Shown in pieces: positions 44,729 to 55,612 of a stretch of DNA of 64,000 nucleotides (position 1 is its first letter; each line of letters opens with the position of its first letter). This DNA is from Larix kaempferi (taxonomy: Eukaryota; Streptophyta; Pinopsida; Pinales; Pinaceae), in the NCBI GenBank assembly GCA_027924585.1, contig BSBM01000994.1:9431001-9495000 (forward strand), read 5' to 3'. The notes below the pieces were generated by a model. It worked only from the letters and a program-made list of their open reading frames with translations. It was not told where the DNA came from and did not search any database. A program made the translations under genes and the position numbers.

Positions 44729-44734
44729 AGTTCT

Positions 44735-45168
44735 AGATGGTCTTCCACCATCTTGGGAGTCCTTTATTCAAAGCATAAGTGGTAGATCTAAACTACCCAA
44801 GTTTGATAAGCTATGGGCAGATTGCACTCACGAGGAGACAAGGATTGCAGCATGACAAAGACTCCATGGTACTCAACCTGAGGAGAATCAAGCATTTATA
44901 TCCCATGCCAAGAAAGGTAAGGGAAAAGGAAGGAAGTTCCATAAACACAAGCACCAAGATAGGAGATCAAGTCCATCTCCAGATCAGAAGAAGGAGAAGA
45001 AGGATTTGTCTCAGATACAATGCTACAGGTGCAAGGCATATGGTCAATATGCAAATAAGGACCAAAGTTCTAACAAAAGGAAGCATGAAGCCTCAACTGC
45101 TGATGTTGAAGAAGATACTTCTCACAAGAAGTCAAGGAATGATGATCGTTCAGAGTTCTTCTTCTAGA
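44735..45168 (+). pseudogene. Element D gag C-terminal fragment
   Basis: It reads DGLPPSWESFIQSISGRSKL then FDKLWADCTHEETRIAA, with a stop and frameshift near 44855. SHAKKGKGKGRKFHKHKHQD follows, and a zinc knuckle CYRCKAYGQYANKD near 45020, in which His and the last Cys are changed (Gln, Asp). It ends in RSEFFF and a stop, the same acidic-tail end as in A and C. Confidence 0.8.
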
Positions 45169-45743
45169 TATGAAGTTCCAGACTGCAAGAACAAAGATCT
45201 CTCTTGGTTCCCACAAGAAGGCAATGGGAGCCCACACAAAAAAAATAAGAGATAAGTATTCGGTTTTCTTGCTTACATAGATCTGTTTTGTCTTATCTAT
45301 CTTCATTATATGCAGATCTATCTGGAAGTGCATTGAGCAGTTGATATAGTTTACCTTGTTGTATTTATTATGCATATGAGCTACGCAACACTTCATTAAC
45401 ACATAATGGAGCTAGTCTAGATGATATCTCCTTCCTACATGCTTAGAGTAGTGCACACCCTTGACAACATGTTCTAGTGGAGATAACAGACATCTAGATA
45501 GTTCCCAGATGTATTTAAAAGACATGTTTATAATTGTTGTGCTAAAGTATTAGCCAAGATGCCTGTTTAAACTATTGCCATTACATTTGATTATGCAATG
45601 TCACTAATCATCAATCGAGATTTGACTTGTAGGTAAAAGACCATGTGATTTGGCCTACAAGAGAAGACTTGTTTCGATGGACATATGAATCCCGTTGATG
45701 TTAAGCAAGAAACTTCCTGGAATATGACTTTCAACCTAGAAGG
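45169..45743 (+). other. Degraded intron-like segment of element D
   Basis: It contains the post-gag block GGGAGCCCACAC...GAGATAAGTATT, then TCTAGTGGAGATAACAGACATC and TTTGACTTGTAGG (AG at 45631-45632), as in A and C. The donor is no longer recognisable. CTTGTAGG...CCTACAAG, a perfect 8-bp stem, follows the acceptor. Confidence 0.5.
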
Positions 45744-46058
45744 ATGACCTCGGAGGAAGCTTTCACAGAAGTAAAACCAAAAGTGGGCCACCTTCAGATA
45801 TTTGGCTATCCAGTCTATATACATGTGCCCAAGTTAGAACCTTTAGGCAAGAAGGGAACCTTTGTGGGATACAGTGAGTCTTCAAAGGCTTACAGAATCT
45901 ACATCCCAGGATCCAGACAGATTGAAGTCAGCAGGGATGTGACTTTTGAAGAAGAAATAACTGTCAGGAAAGGCAGAGGATCAGACATGGAGATTGATGA
46001 TGAAATGCTAGAACCAAAAGAGATGAGATCATCTCCCTCCAGCTCAAGAGGGAGTTAG
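45744..46058 (+). pseudogene. Element D integrase C-terminal fragment
   Basis: SEEAFTEVKPKVGHLQIFGY, GKKGTFVGYSESSKAYRIYI and REIEVSRDV-like (here RQIEVSRDVTFEEE) are the typical end of Copia integrase. The zinc-binding and DDE catalytic parts are absent, so integration would need an enzyme from elsewhere. Confidence 0.88.
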
Positions 46059-46179
46059 CAGAAAAGGATGAACCTATCGATTTCATTGATCGAGTTGATA
46101 TCCCCAGAAATGTTGCAGTAGGTTGGAAAAGACCTATATGGGCACAACAGCCTTAGCATGGAGCATATAGGAAATACAA

Positions 46180-47545
46180 GGCCAGATTTGTTGCCAGAAG
46201 ATTCTCTTAGAAAGAGGGAGTCGATTATGATGAGACATTTGCTCCTGTGGCTCGATATACTTCCATCGGATTGATCATTGCTATTGCTTCAGCTATGGGA
46301 TGGAAGTTGCATTAGATGGATGTGAAGACAGCCTTTCTCAATGGTGTTATTGAGGCAGAAGTTTACATCGAGCAGCCAGATGGGTTTATTGTCCACGGAA
46401 AGGAGTCTTATGTATACAGATTGAAAAAGGCACTGTATGGACTCAAGCAAGCACCCCGTGCTTGGTATGGATGGATAGACGGATTCCTGGTGAGCTTGGG
46501 ATTTACCAAGAGTGATGCAGACCCCAACCTTTACTACAAGGTTGTAGATGATGAGCCACTAATTTTGGTACTATATGTTGATGACCTATTTCTCACAGGA
46601 AATGAGAAACTTATTGTATGGTGTAAGAAGAATCTCGCCTCTGAGTTTGAAATGAAGGATCTTGGATTGATGCATTACTTCTTGGGATTAGACGTATGGC
46701 AGAGGCAGAATGAGATTTTCCTAGGACAAGGAAAGTACACCATAGATATATTGAAGAGATTCGGAATGTTGGATTGCAAGTCCATGGCTAGTCCGATGGA
46801 TGCAAATTAGAAGAAGATGAGAGATTCTCCTTCAAATTCAGATTTGATTGATCCTACTATGTATCGCCAGTTGATTGGGTCCTTGATGTATCTGGCAAAC
46901 ACTAGACCAAATATATGTTTTGCTGTGAATGCTCTCAGCCAGTTCATGTGCGAGCCGAGGCAGATTCATTGGATTGCTGTAAAACATGTGCTGAGATACT
47001 TGCGTGGCACTATGGGATATGGTTTGAAATATGCTTCAGATTGTGACCTGAGATTGCAGGAGTTTACAGACTCAGATTGGGCCTGATGTGTTGCAGATAG
47101 GAAGAGTACTTCAGGATGTTGCTTCAGTTTGGGTTCTGTAGTTATTTCCTGGTGCAGCAGGAAGCAGAACTCGGTAGCACTCAGCACTGCAGAGGCCGAG
47201 TACATGGCTGCTAGCACAACAACTCGAGAAGCAGTTTGGCTTCGTAAACTCCTGGCAGGATTGTTTGGCCAGATTCCAGAGCCGACCATGATTCACTGTG
47301 ATAACCAAAGCTGTGTGCAGATGTCAGTGAATCCTGTATTTCATGACAGGTCGAAACATATAGAGATTCGATATCACTTCATACGTGATACGGTGCAGAA
47401 AGGTGCGGTCGAGTTACAGTACGTGCTGACAGATGACCAGACTGCAAATGTTCTCACCAAGGCTCTTCCCAGGATGAAGTTTGAATACTTTCGCAAAAGA
47501 CTTGGAGTAGAAGAGAACATGTCCCTCCTTGAGAGGGAAAGATGA
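46180..47545 (+). pseudogene. Element D reverse transcriptase-RNase H
   Basis: From 46180 (KARFVARRFS*KEGVDYDET) the RT runs through [40 protein letters not shown], catalytic YVDD at 46574-46585 and [19 protein letters not shown]. RNase H follows: HVLRYLRGTMGYGLKYASDC, DSDWA, RKQNSVALSTAEAEYMAAST, CDNQSCVQMSVNPVFHDRSK and VLTKALPRMKFEYFRKRLG, ending at 47545. Defects are few: TAG at 46208 and 46313 for Gln, TAG at 46808 for probable Trp, and TGA at 47084 for probable Gly. It is the most complete pol of the window. Confidence 0.92.
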
Positions 47546-47569
47546 CATCGAGATGCTTACCCTGCTTTC

Positions 47570-48010
47570 ACCCTGGTGCCTCTACTCGCCCAGGTACTTC
47601 GCCAGGTATGGGAGAAATCCCATCGGCAGATGAGTCGGACATGCAGTAGATGATCGGGTTCACCTTGGTGCCTCCACTCGTCCTGGTGCTCATCCAGGTA
47701 TGGGAGAAATCCCATCGACAGATGAGTCAGATAGGTAGTGGATGGTCGGGTTCACATTGGTGCCTCTACAGTCCAGGTAATTAGCTAGGTATGGGAGAAA
47801 TCCCATCGGCAGATGAGTCAGACAGTTAGTAGTTGGCCGTGTGATTGCACTGGTACCTCTACTCGTTCAGGTTCTCAGCCAGGTATGGGAGGACCCCATC
47901 GGCAGATGAGACGAATAGGTAGTAGATGGTCGTGCACATTTGCTCGTCTGGGATCTCAGCCAGGTATGGGAGAAATCCCGTCGGCATATGAGACAGACAG
48001 GTAGCAAATG
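47570..48010 (+). repeat. Element D 3'-UTR tandem array, about 92-bp unit
   Basis: GGTATGGGAGAAATCCCATC starts units at 47605, 47697, 47788, 47882 and 47963, each followed by GGCAGATGAGNCRGAC and GGTGCCTC..TCGTCCAGG. GATGGGATTTCTCCCAT within each unit is itself palindromic. Confidence 0.88.
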
Positions 48011-48231
48011 GTATAGCTGATATCTCAGATATCCAGGACTGAGTGATTCTCCTGGACTCACCGAAGAACTGGTGAAGATGTTGCATGATGACACTTCTCG
48101 AAGGACTGAGACTGTGTGAACGACCTTCAGTATGTATAGAGATGATGGAGATGGTATAGATGTACAAGATGAAACCCAGATGATCATGATGCTGATGAAG
48201 ACCGAAGAATACCTTCCTCGTTGAGAGGGAG

Positions 48232-48738
48232 TGTTGGATTTTGTGCAACTTCGGAAGATATTATTTATTGTATTTTGTTGTACTTGATTGTACCTCCTAA
48301 GGGAGATGAACTTGATGTATTTAATCATGCAAAACCCTTGAAAGAATCAACGTAAACCTTGGGATGAAAAGCAAGCAAAAGAAAATAAAAGTAAAAATTA
48401 TTTATTGCTCCCCAAGAGAAGTTGACCCAGTGAGCTCACCTCATTATTCACTCATCAACTCAACTCAAGTTCGCATTACTTGAGAGAGAAGTTCACATTT
48501 GCTGGAGGAGAAGAAGACTGTTTTGGGGTTTCTACTTTTGGAAGACATTTTCCATCTTTTCTCTTTTATGATTGTACTCTGATCTCGGGATTATCATCTC
48601 TATACGAAGGTTGCTGGTTTTTCTCCTGTTTGGGTTTCCCAGGATAAACTCTGTTGTTATGTTTTGTGCTTTGTCTTTCTTCTAGTGATCTCGTTTATGC
48701 ATTTGAATTATTATGCTATGAATGTATGAAATCTAATA
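48232..48738 (+). repeat. Element D 3' LTR, 507 bp
   Basis: It matches the 5' LTR but lacks about 45 bp carrying GTCGGCC and the TATA box, and its end reads AATCTAATA instead of AATCTAACA. Since LTRs are identical at insertion, these changes arose afterwards. Confidence 0.88.
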
Positions 48739-48943
48739 GTATAGGATGACCAAGTTGATCAGGTAGATCATATATTATCTTTGGAAAGATGATGTGGTTC
48801 CAGTGGGAATAGTTGTTTTGATCAGAAGGACTTGATCAAAGGAGACCTTTCTTATGATGACGAGATGTACGAGACAAGCCGTGACGATCAGATGATATCC
48901 AGATGTGTTCCAGCATGATGATACCTCCTTAGCTAAGAGGGAG

Positions 48944-49463
48944 TATTGATGTTTGTAGCTACGTGAGGTATCCTCACTAGCTAAGTCGGCCCAGAAAGAA
49001 AACAATTAATAAATTGCTATTTATTATCCTAATTGACAAGTCGGCCCAGGCAGAATTGACAAGTTGGCCCCAGTGAAAAAGTCAGCTAGAAACAAGTATA
49101 TATAGAGGGTGATGCCCTCCTCTTTGATCACTAACCAAAGTTCGCTCAAGTTAGCTAGATAAGTGCGCAAGAGGCAGAAGAAGCAACTGGAAGAAGTCTT
49201 ATATCTCAGGGTTTTAGATATCTCTTATTTTCATGTGATCTCTCTTGTCATAGATCACTTTTATATTTGATGTACTTGTACTTTGTACTGAATCTCTGAA
49301 TAAGAAATGTTGGTTGGGTTTTCTTCCCCTTGAGGGTTTCTCAGGGTATATTGTTGTCTCTTGTGTTTGTCTTTGTACATCTATATCTTGCTTATATATT
49401 CAATATATGTGATAAAGAAGATAATAAGGCCATAATAAGCAAGAAAACATAATTAAGTCAACA
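48944..49463 (+). repeat. Element C 3' LTR, 520 bp
   Basis: It follows GCTAAGAGGGAG and starts TATTGATGTTTG, the second base having changed from G to A relative to the 5' LTR. It ends AAGTCAACA before the CAAAT duplication. It carries a duplicated GACAAGTYGGCCC block next to the promoter motif. Confidence 0.88.
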
Positions 49464-49468
49464 CAAAT

Positions 49469-52080
49469 ACCTCACAATCACTTGGGTCGAATATATGTCC
49501 AAGCTGGAGGAATCCAATTTGGATGTCCAAGCTGGAGGAATCCAATTTGGCAGAGAAGAATCCATCCAACCAAAAATTTGTCTTGTGGTTGCTAACCACA
49601 ATACTTGATGCAAAGCAAAAGGAATCCAAGCATACAAGGGCTCCATCAACGATTGTTGCTCAAAACTCGGAAAGAGGAGAGAATCATCTGCAAAATATTT
49701 GTTTACCATCTTTGAACCATTTGGGAGAAGAATGTCCCACAGTTGTCGCTGAATGTGAGCAAACTCTAGAAAATAAACTGAAGCATCCATTGTCAAAACA
49801 TATAAATACGAGGCTGGGGGCACCCTTGGCAAATGGATCGACACAAGAAAATACAAGGGGATAAGGAATTATTAACCAAGATAAACGTTGATGCTTTGTG
49901 TTATATGTTGTCAAATAACACAAAGCATACTTGAAATTATAAAGTAGCTTCCTTACAAGTGTTGTAGAGAGTTAGGGTGAGCGTTCTCGAGAGAGTGCAA
50001 AAGTAAAGCAAAAAACGTTGAAACAGAATTACATGTGTGTTAGAGAAAGATGCTAATCACAAGAGAGAACACCAAAATTAAGTGCCCTTAGGTTTATAAC
50101 ACTTTGTATTTTAGATTAGGAAGATCACAAGATGAGGTAATACAAGTGAGAGCTTGAGTTGTGAATTTAGACATAGCTCAAGTGAGGCATCCCTTTAAGA
50201 AGGGCGCCATCCTTTCAAGAGGGGGTTATGGGCCCACACTGTTTCAGATAAAATTATCATAATAGCAAGGGTTTGAACTATCATAGATAGGATGCGAAGA
50301 ATATTAATCCTCTTCCCCTAGAAGCTAAACATTCATGATTTGCAATCAAGAAAGGAGAAAGTAACATACATTTTTTCGAAGGTTGTCCAACGAGATCCTT
50401 GGCTTGCTGATCCAGATCTACCTTATCTCCCACTAGATACTTGTTTTTAGATCTGCAAACACATCACAGAAAATACCTTTCCCAAATACAAGAGCAAATA
50501 TGAATATAAATATAACTTCCAATCAATTTATTAGGCAAAATTGATTCTCCAATTTCAATAGTAATCAAAGAAGACAAATTTTGGGGAGGGAAAGAAGAGA
50601 GATCTTCATTTATGAATATAAACAACAATGACAAACCTGATCTTGATGTTGGCACCTCTTGTCACCGTTGTCCGGGTTTCTCCAATCTTGGGGCACTTAG
50701 AGCATCTTCAAATCTCCAACTCCATATGCATAGAGGAAAGGGAAAAACAAGATGGTTTTAGATCCCTAATCCCACATAGAAGCACATGAACAGAGATATA
50801 GATCTTTGTAGATGTAAAGATCACGAACCCAAGGAACAACCACTTGCGATTTCTCCAATGTGAGGGCACACAAAAGAATCTCTATCCATCCTCTTGGTTT
50901 GGCCTCTTCTTATAGGAATTTAGAAGAGATTGGTGATAGGCTTCATGGTATGTGAATTAGGTGGATACAAGTCATAGATAGGCTTGATGATATGTGAACT
51001 ATAAGCAATTAGAAGTCATGCACAAGTTCCATGCTCAATAATGAGCATTTTTCAACTCACTACAAACTTTCTTCTCAATTATGAAATGATTCTTATTTCA
51101 TAATTATTATGAAATTGTGACAAAATAATTAATTCTTTGTGGAATAATTATGAATTTTTTTTCTCAATTATGTAATTTCATCTTCATAACATCTAATAAC
51201 ATCCTTGCAAAGCCTATGGTGAAAAATACAAGTATAACACACACCCCAAGATGGTCGTTGAGCCTACTTATCAAATTTGACTAGGATGAAGTTTGAAGAG
51301 GGTTATTGAACCTACATCTAATGCCGCACATTATATATATTTTTATTGGAAAAAGAAAATAATAAGATAATATTAATAATAATGATAAATAATAATAAAT
51401 TAGTAAAAATAATAATATTAATATTGAAAAAATTATAATAAAGAAATATAGAACAACTAATAAGCACTATATTATCAAACAAAGAGGAATTAAAATAAAA
51501 TGAAATAATCACATGGATTTGTGGAATGGAAAGAACCATATTTAAATGGAATTTGAGGAAGTTGTGTGGGATGATTTTCATTTGGGGCTTGGGTTCGATG
51601 TTGAGGAGATTGGGAGGTAGGCTGGCATAGCTTTATTGATTGAGGGCTTTGAGGTTCTCATTCTTAGACTGAAGCGTTGGTTGGGAGGATAGTTGTCCCG
51701 CAATTTTGGTTGCCCATATTATTTATTGTGGTTGATTGATGCTTGGCGTTCTTGTGCTTTCCCTATATAGGGCACTAGTGTTGTTATGTTGCTTCTGAAC
51801 ATACACTGACTGGATTATGGTTTTATTGATTGCTTTACCCACGATCTATTATTTGTTTTGATCTCAATTGGTTTAGAGCTATTGTGAACCTTTCTCATTC
51901 TATTCAGTGCTGTTCATTGAGGTTTTTCTAGTATTTTCTAGGGTTCAAACCCTCATATAAGGTCAATGCACTCGTCCTTTTGTGTTTTTTCAGCTGAAGA
52001 AAATTGCAGTTATGTTGAAATATATTGCAATTTCTAGAAGAGGTTCTTTCAGCTAACAAGGATGGCAATTTCTGTACTCT
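49469..52080. other. Unassigned, partly AT-rich DNA
   Basis: TGTCCAAGCTGGAGGAATCC is tandemly duplicated at 49495-49552. ATGCTTTGTGTTAT/ATAACACAAAGCAT forms a perfect 14-bp stem with a 10-nt loop (49891-49928). An AAT-rich microsatellite lies at about 51355-51440. Frames up to 132 codons show no domain. No element ends were found. Confidence 0.45.
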
Positions 52081-52089
52081 TGTGTCTAT

Positions 52090-52690
52090 AAGACAAAGAT
52101 AACACCTATGGATGCAAAAATATTGTTTCCCTACTTGAATGGGGTAAATTATCATATTTGGGTAGACCAAATGACTGCACTTCTTTGAAGTAAAGGCTGA
52201 TGGATGTATATGGGAAAACCTCTTCCTTTCACCACTAATGACATCTATGATCTTGTGTCTAAAGACGGATGAAGCCCTTGGGCTAATCACCCTATATATT
52301 GAATTGGACTCGATTCATCCAACCAGGGATGATAAAGGCGCAAAAGGAATTTGGCATGCTTTCCGGAAATTCTTTGGGACAATGCATAGTAGCATACTAC
52401 TCAAGTCAATAGATTTGAAGCCGAACTTTCTAACCTCAAGATGGGTGCCTTTGACATGTTGAGGAGTACATTGCAAGGTTCAAGAACCTGTAGGTTGATA
52501 TCATCACTTTTGAGGGAAAGGCAACAACATATTCAAAATATGTATGTATTGTCTTGAGCAACCTCTTTGCGACATTCAAGTCCTTTGCCATTATCTTCTA
52601 CAATATTCTTGTCTTTGTAAAGGGATGCACTACTCCCTCCCTAGAATATGTCTTTTCTAATTTCATCCAACATCAACTAACTTTGAGAAA
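52090..52690 (+). pseudogene. Decayed Copia gag remnant
   Basis: Broken plus-strand frames read LNGVNYHIWVDQMTALL, then SNLKMGAFDM, DIITFEGKATTYSKYVCIVL and FNFIQHQLTLR-like text, consistent in order with a UBN2-type gag (L.G.NY..W...M...L). There are many stops. It abuts, head-on, an RT remnant on the opposite strand at 52700. Confidence 0.5.
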
Positions 52691-52699
52691 TATAGGAAA

Positions 52700-53809
52700 A
52701 TTAGTCCCTTGAGATCAAGCTCATTCTTATAATGGAAATGAAGCCCACAACATAACTCAAATCAGGCCTAGTGGCTGTAAGATATATCAAGCTAGCCACT
52801 AGCTGCTTGTAGATTGACTTATTAACTACCTCAAAGTTGGTATTGGCTGAAAGTTTCAGCGCTTTCTCTATAGTTGTAGATGAGATCTTGCAATCTGTCA
52901 TTCTACACCCAGGCAGTGATGTAGGAGGCCTAGATCAATCATGTCAAAAGCTTTACTCATGTTTGATCTTATTTGTTTGATCATGTTTGCCGGACTATTT
53001 ATAATAATGATGTCATCTATATAAATGACTGGTAGGATGATATCATTAACATTGCTTTTGATGTATAGGTTGGCATTTGAAGGAGTCCATTGGAACCCTT
53101 GCTGAACCAAGTACTTGCAATCTTAACGTACCATGCCTTGGGTGCCTGCTTCAGGCCATATAAAGCCTTCTTTAATCTGCAAACAAAATGCTTCTTTCTT
53201 GAAACCTCAAACCCTTGTGGTTGATACATATAGATCTCTTTCTCTAAATCTTCGTTGAGGAAGGTCCTCTTCATGTCCATCTTGATGGACCTTCCAGCCA
53301 CATTGTGCTGCTATGGCTAGAACTAGTTGGATGGTGTTAAACTTTGCTGTAGGAGAAAATTTCTCTTCATAAGCAACGCCCTCTTGCTGAGAGAGCCCTT
53401 TAGCTACCAACCATTGCTTATACTTGTCAAGTGTGCTATTTGCCTTGTACTTGACCTTGTACACCCATTTGCAACCAATGGGTTCTTCCTTGGTGGAAGT
53501 GTTATGAGATCCCAAATTTGTTTTTCATCAAACTTTCTGTTTTAGTAGTCATGGCCTTCTCCCATTCAAGTCTCCTATTTGCTTCTTCGAACACATGTGG
53601 GTCAACTGCTTCTTGAACATTGGCAATAAGAGCAAATTTCACCATGTTGGGTTTTTGTTTGCTCTGTCCTCTTGATGATCATCCCTTGATCATTTTTGCT
53701 GCTCAAAGATCTCTAATGGTGTTTTGCCACCACTTGGTCTTTTCTTAAGAACCTCCTCATCCAAGTCAGTATCATCACTGTGACTTGGGCTACTTGTACT
53801 TGTGTCATC
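52700..53809 (-). pseudogene. Old Copia reverse transcriptase and linker
   Basis: Reading right to left: linker (53809-53550), [80 protein letters not shown], catalytic YIDD (53012-53023; usually YVDD), DMIDLGLLHHCLGVE, and SIYKQLVASLIYLTATRPDL. It stops at 52700 without RNase H. Several frameshifts are present. Its integrase lies beyond element E at 57941-58740. Confidence 0.85.
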
Positions 53810-54464
53810 TGTTGATTTTTGTAGCATCGAACATGTATTTTTGCATAGGCCAAGTGTCTGGCATGCAGGAGTCGTCCAAGAGACCTATCAAACTTAGGAG
53901 TTTCACTTTAATTAAGTGAACTATTAAAATGAGTGTACTTTTGTTATTACCTTATGTAAAGTGAACTGGAGGGCCCATGGTATTTGGTAGTCCATGGTAT
54001 TGGCCCTAGGTATTTGCATATTGTAATGTTATAAAAGTCAGCCTAAGTGAGAGGAGACACAACAGAGACAACAATCACACAGAGGGTTGGAGAAGGACTT
54101 TCAGCTAAGTGTGTCGGGTAGGGTTCGAGGAGCGAAGCAAGGGGCAATTGAGGGCTAGTAACTAGCAAGATCGAAGGACTGATTTTGAGGTTTGATTGTT
54201 AGCTTTTGTCATTGTATTTTCCTTAGTGGGCCATTGCCTGAGGAAGGGAGCTCGAGGGTTTTATATTATTAATAAAATCAATCTATTGGCTGGTTCTTTC
54301 CCAGTTGGGGTTTTCCAGGGTAAATCTCATGGTGTCAAATGGATGTGAAGATATCCTGAATTTTTTCTGCTGTGTTGTTTTGTTGAGATCTAATGTGTTT
54401 TCAATAATAATTGCAAGTAATTATTTGAATTGTTTAATCGGGTCTGGATTTGTAAAATCCAACA
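53810..54464 (+). repeat. Element E 5' LTR, 655 bp
   Basis: It begins TGTTGATTTTTGTAGCATC and ends GTAAAATCCAACA. It contains TTATAAAAG (TATA) near 54031, AATAAAATC near 54271, and the U5 block GGGGTTTTCCAGGGTAAATC. It lacks the GTCGGCC motif of lineage A-D. Confidence 0.9.
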
Positions 54465-54476
54465 TGGTATTAGAGT
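54465..54476 (+). promoter_or_regulatory. Variant primer-binding site of element E
   Basis: TGGTATTAGAGT equals the initiator-Met site TGGTATCAGAGC with two C-to-T changes. The same TGGTATTAGAGT is found in element F, so it may be a real lineage variant rather than decay. Confidence 0.75.
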
Positions 54477-55612
54477 CGGGGTTGCTTTGAGTAGGAAATC
54501 ATCATTTGATAGGAGATTTATGAAGAATAAGAAGAAAAAGGAAGCAGCCGTACGGTACAGCTGCTTAAAGATGTACAGACTGCAACAAGACCATTTGGCC
54601 ATGTGTTGGTTGAGTAAGCAGCTGCTGTATTGACACACTGCATGTTGAAGTTGAAGGTTGAGAGAGTGGCATGTGGGTGTTGTGGTCGCTGGTCGTAGAG
54701 AACCACGATGCTCAGGGGAAGAGATGAGCCGTGTAGCAGAAGCATGGGTCATGGGCGTGGAGGTTGACCACTTGAGCGACAGGTGAACGACTATGGTAGT
54801 TGGATGTGGTATGTGAGAGCCGACGGAGGGCGTGCAAATCTGTGGACTGGAAGCAATCGTGGGCTCATTGGGATGACATATGAAGGTGACAGGGTTTGAG
54901 CGTTGATGCAGCTGCGGGTCAGCTGTCGACGGGGTTGAGGAGCTGTAGTAAAGGAGTTGCTACAACATGCACAACATGCAACTGTTGCAAAAGGGGCACG
55001 GGCTTGTGGGTGTGCCTGGAAGTAGAGCCCCGCAAACATGAGGTAGTGTTGCATATCGACCGACAAATGGCAGAGGTAGAGAAAGCGAGTAGATGTGGTG
55101 CGAGTGTGAAGCAAACCTCGGTCCAACAACTGAGAGCTCAGGAAAGAGTTGCAGACAACCATTGGAGATTGCTGAAAAGGGCCTGAGCGCAGTAAAGGCG
55201 AAGGATGCTCGAGCGTGAGGAGAAAGGCTAGTCGTGGAAGGAGCCGAGCCACCGATGGATGAAAAAGGTGGTTGGCAACCGTTGTAGCAGAATGCAGCCG
55301 CTAACAAGGAAACCCGAACAATAGCCGCAGGGCCAATTGAGCCAAACCGCTAGAGCTGTTCGGTGACAGTTGCAGCTGCCGAGCAGGGGCAGTAAAAATT
55401 CAAGTAGCTGCATAACAACTCGGGCAGGTCAGGAAACTGCCTAGAACTGCCCCAAAGAATTCCGACAACAAGCAAAAAGACTTCGAGCAGCTGCCTAAAG
55501 AAGTAGGGCAGCCTAATAAGACTTCGGGCAATGCCCATAAATTTTGCAGAAAACCTCCATGTAGTAGTAAGCTGTAGATCCGGTTCCAGGCAACAAGAAG
55601 AAGAAGTTGAAA
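54477..55612 (+). other. Element E untranslated leader
   Basis: About 1.1 kb, richer in G and C than its surroundings from 54600 to 55600, with no domain in any frame. Minus-strand frames up to 153 codons here appear to be chance readings. A leader of this length before gag is common in plant Copia elements of this kind. Confidence 0.55.

Larger units (their letters stand above)
44167..48738 (+). mobile_element. Ty1/Copia element D, nested in element C
   Basis: LTRs are 44167-44716 and 48232-48738. Flanks GTCTA (44162-44166) and GTATA (48739-48743) are the target duplication with one mismatch. The primer-binding site is at 44717 and the polypurine tract GTTGAGAGGGAG precedes 48232. The interior holds a gag C-terminal fragment, an integrase C-terminal fragment, a long RT-RNase H remnant and a 3'-UTR array. 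The leader and gag N-terminal half, protease and integrase core are deleted. Confidence 0.88.
40058..49463 (+). mobile_element. Ty1/Copia element C, containing element D
   Basis: The flanking duplication CAAAT (40053-40057 and 49464-49468) is exact. LTRs are 40058-40543 and 48944-49463. The primer-binding site is a half-tRNA type (40544-40557). Gag, an intron-like segment, a repeat in place of RT, RNase H, a 3'-UTR array and a polypurine tract (GCTAAGAGGGAG) follow. Protease, integrase and most of RT are lacking. Element D is inserted between the 3'-UTR array and the polypurine tract, and accounts for 4.6 kb of the 9.4 kb. Confidence 0.9.

Noticed and set aside
54791-55252. 153-codon minus-strand frame in the element E leader
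   Set aside because: No domain, and it lies antisense in a GC-richer leader between a clear primer-binding site and gag. Probably chance.
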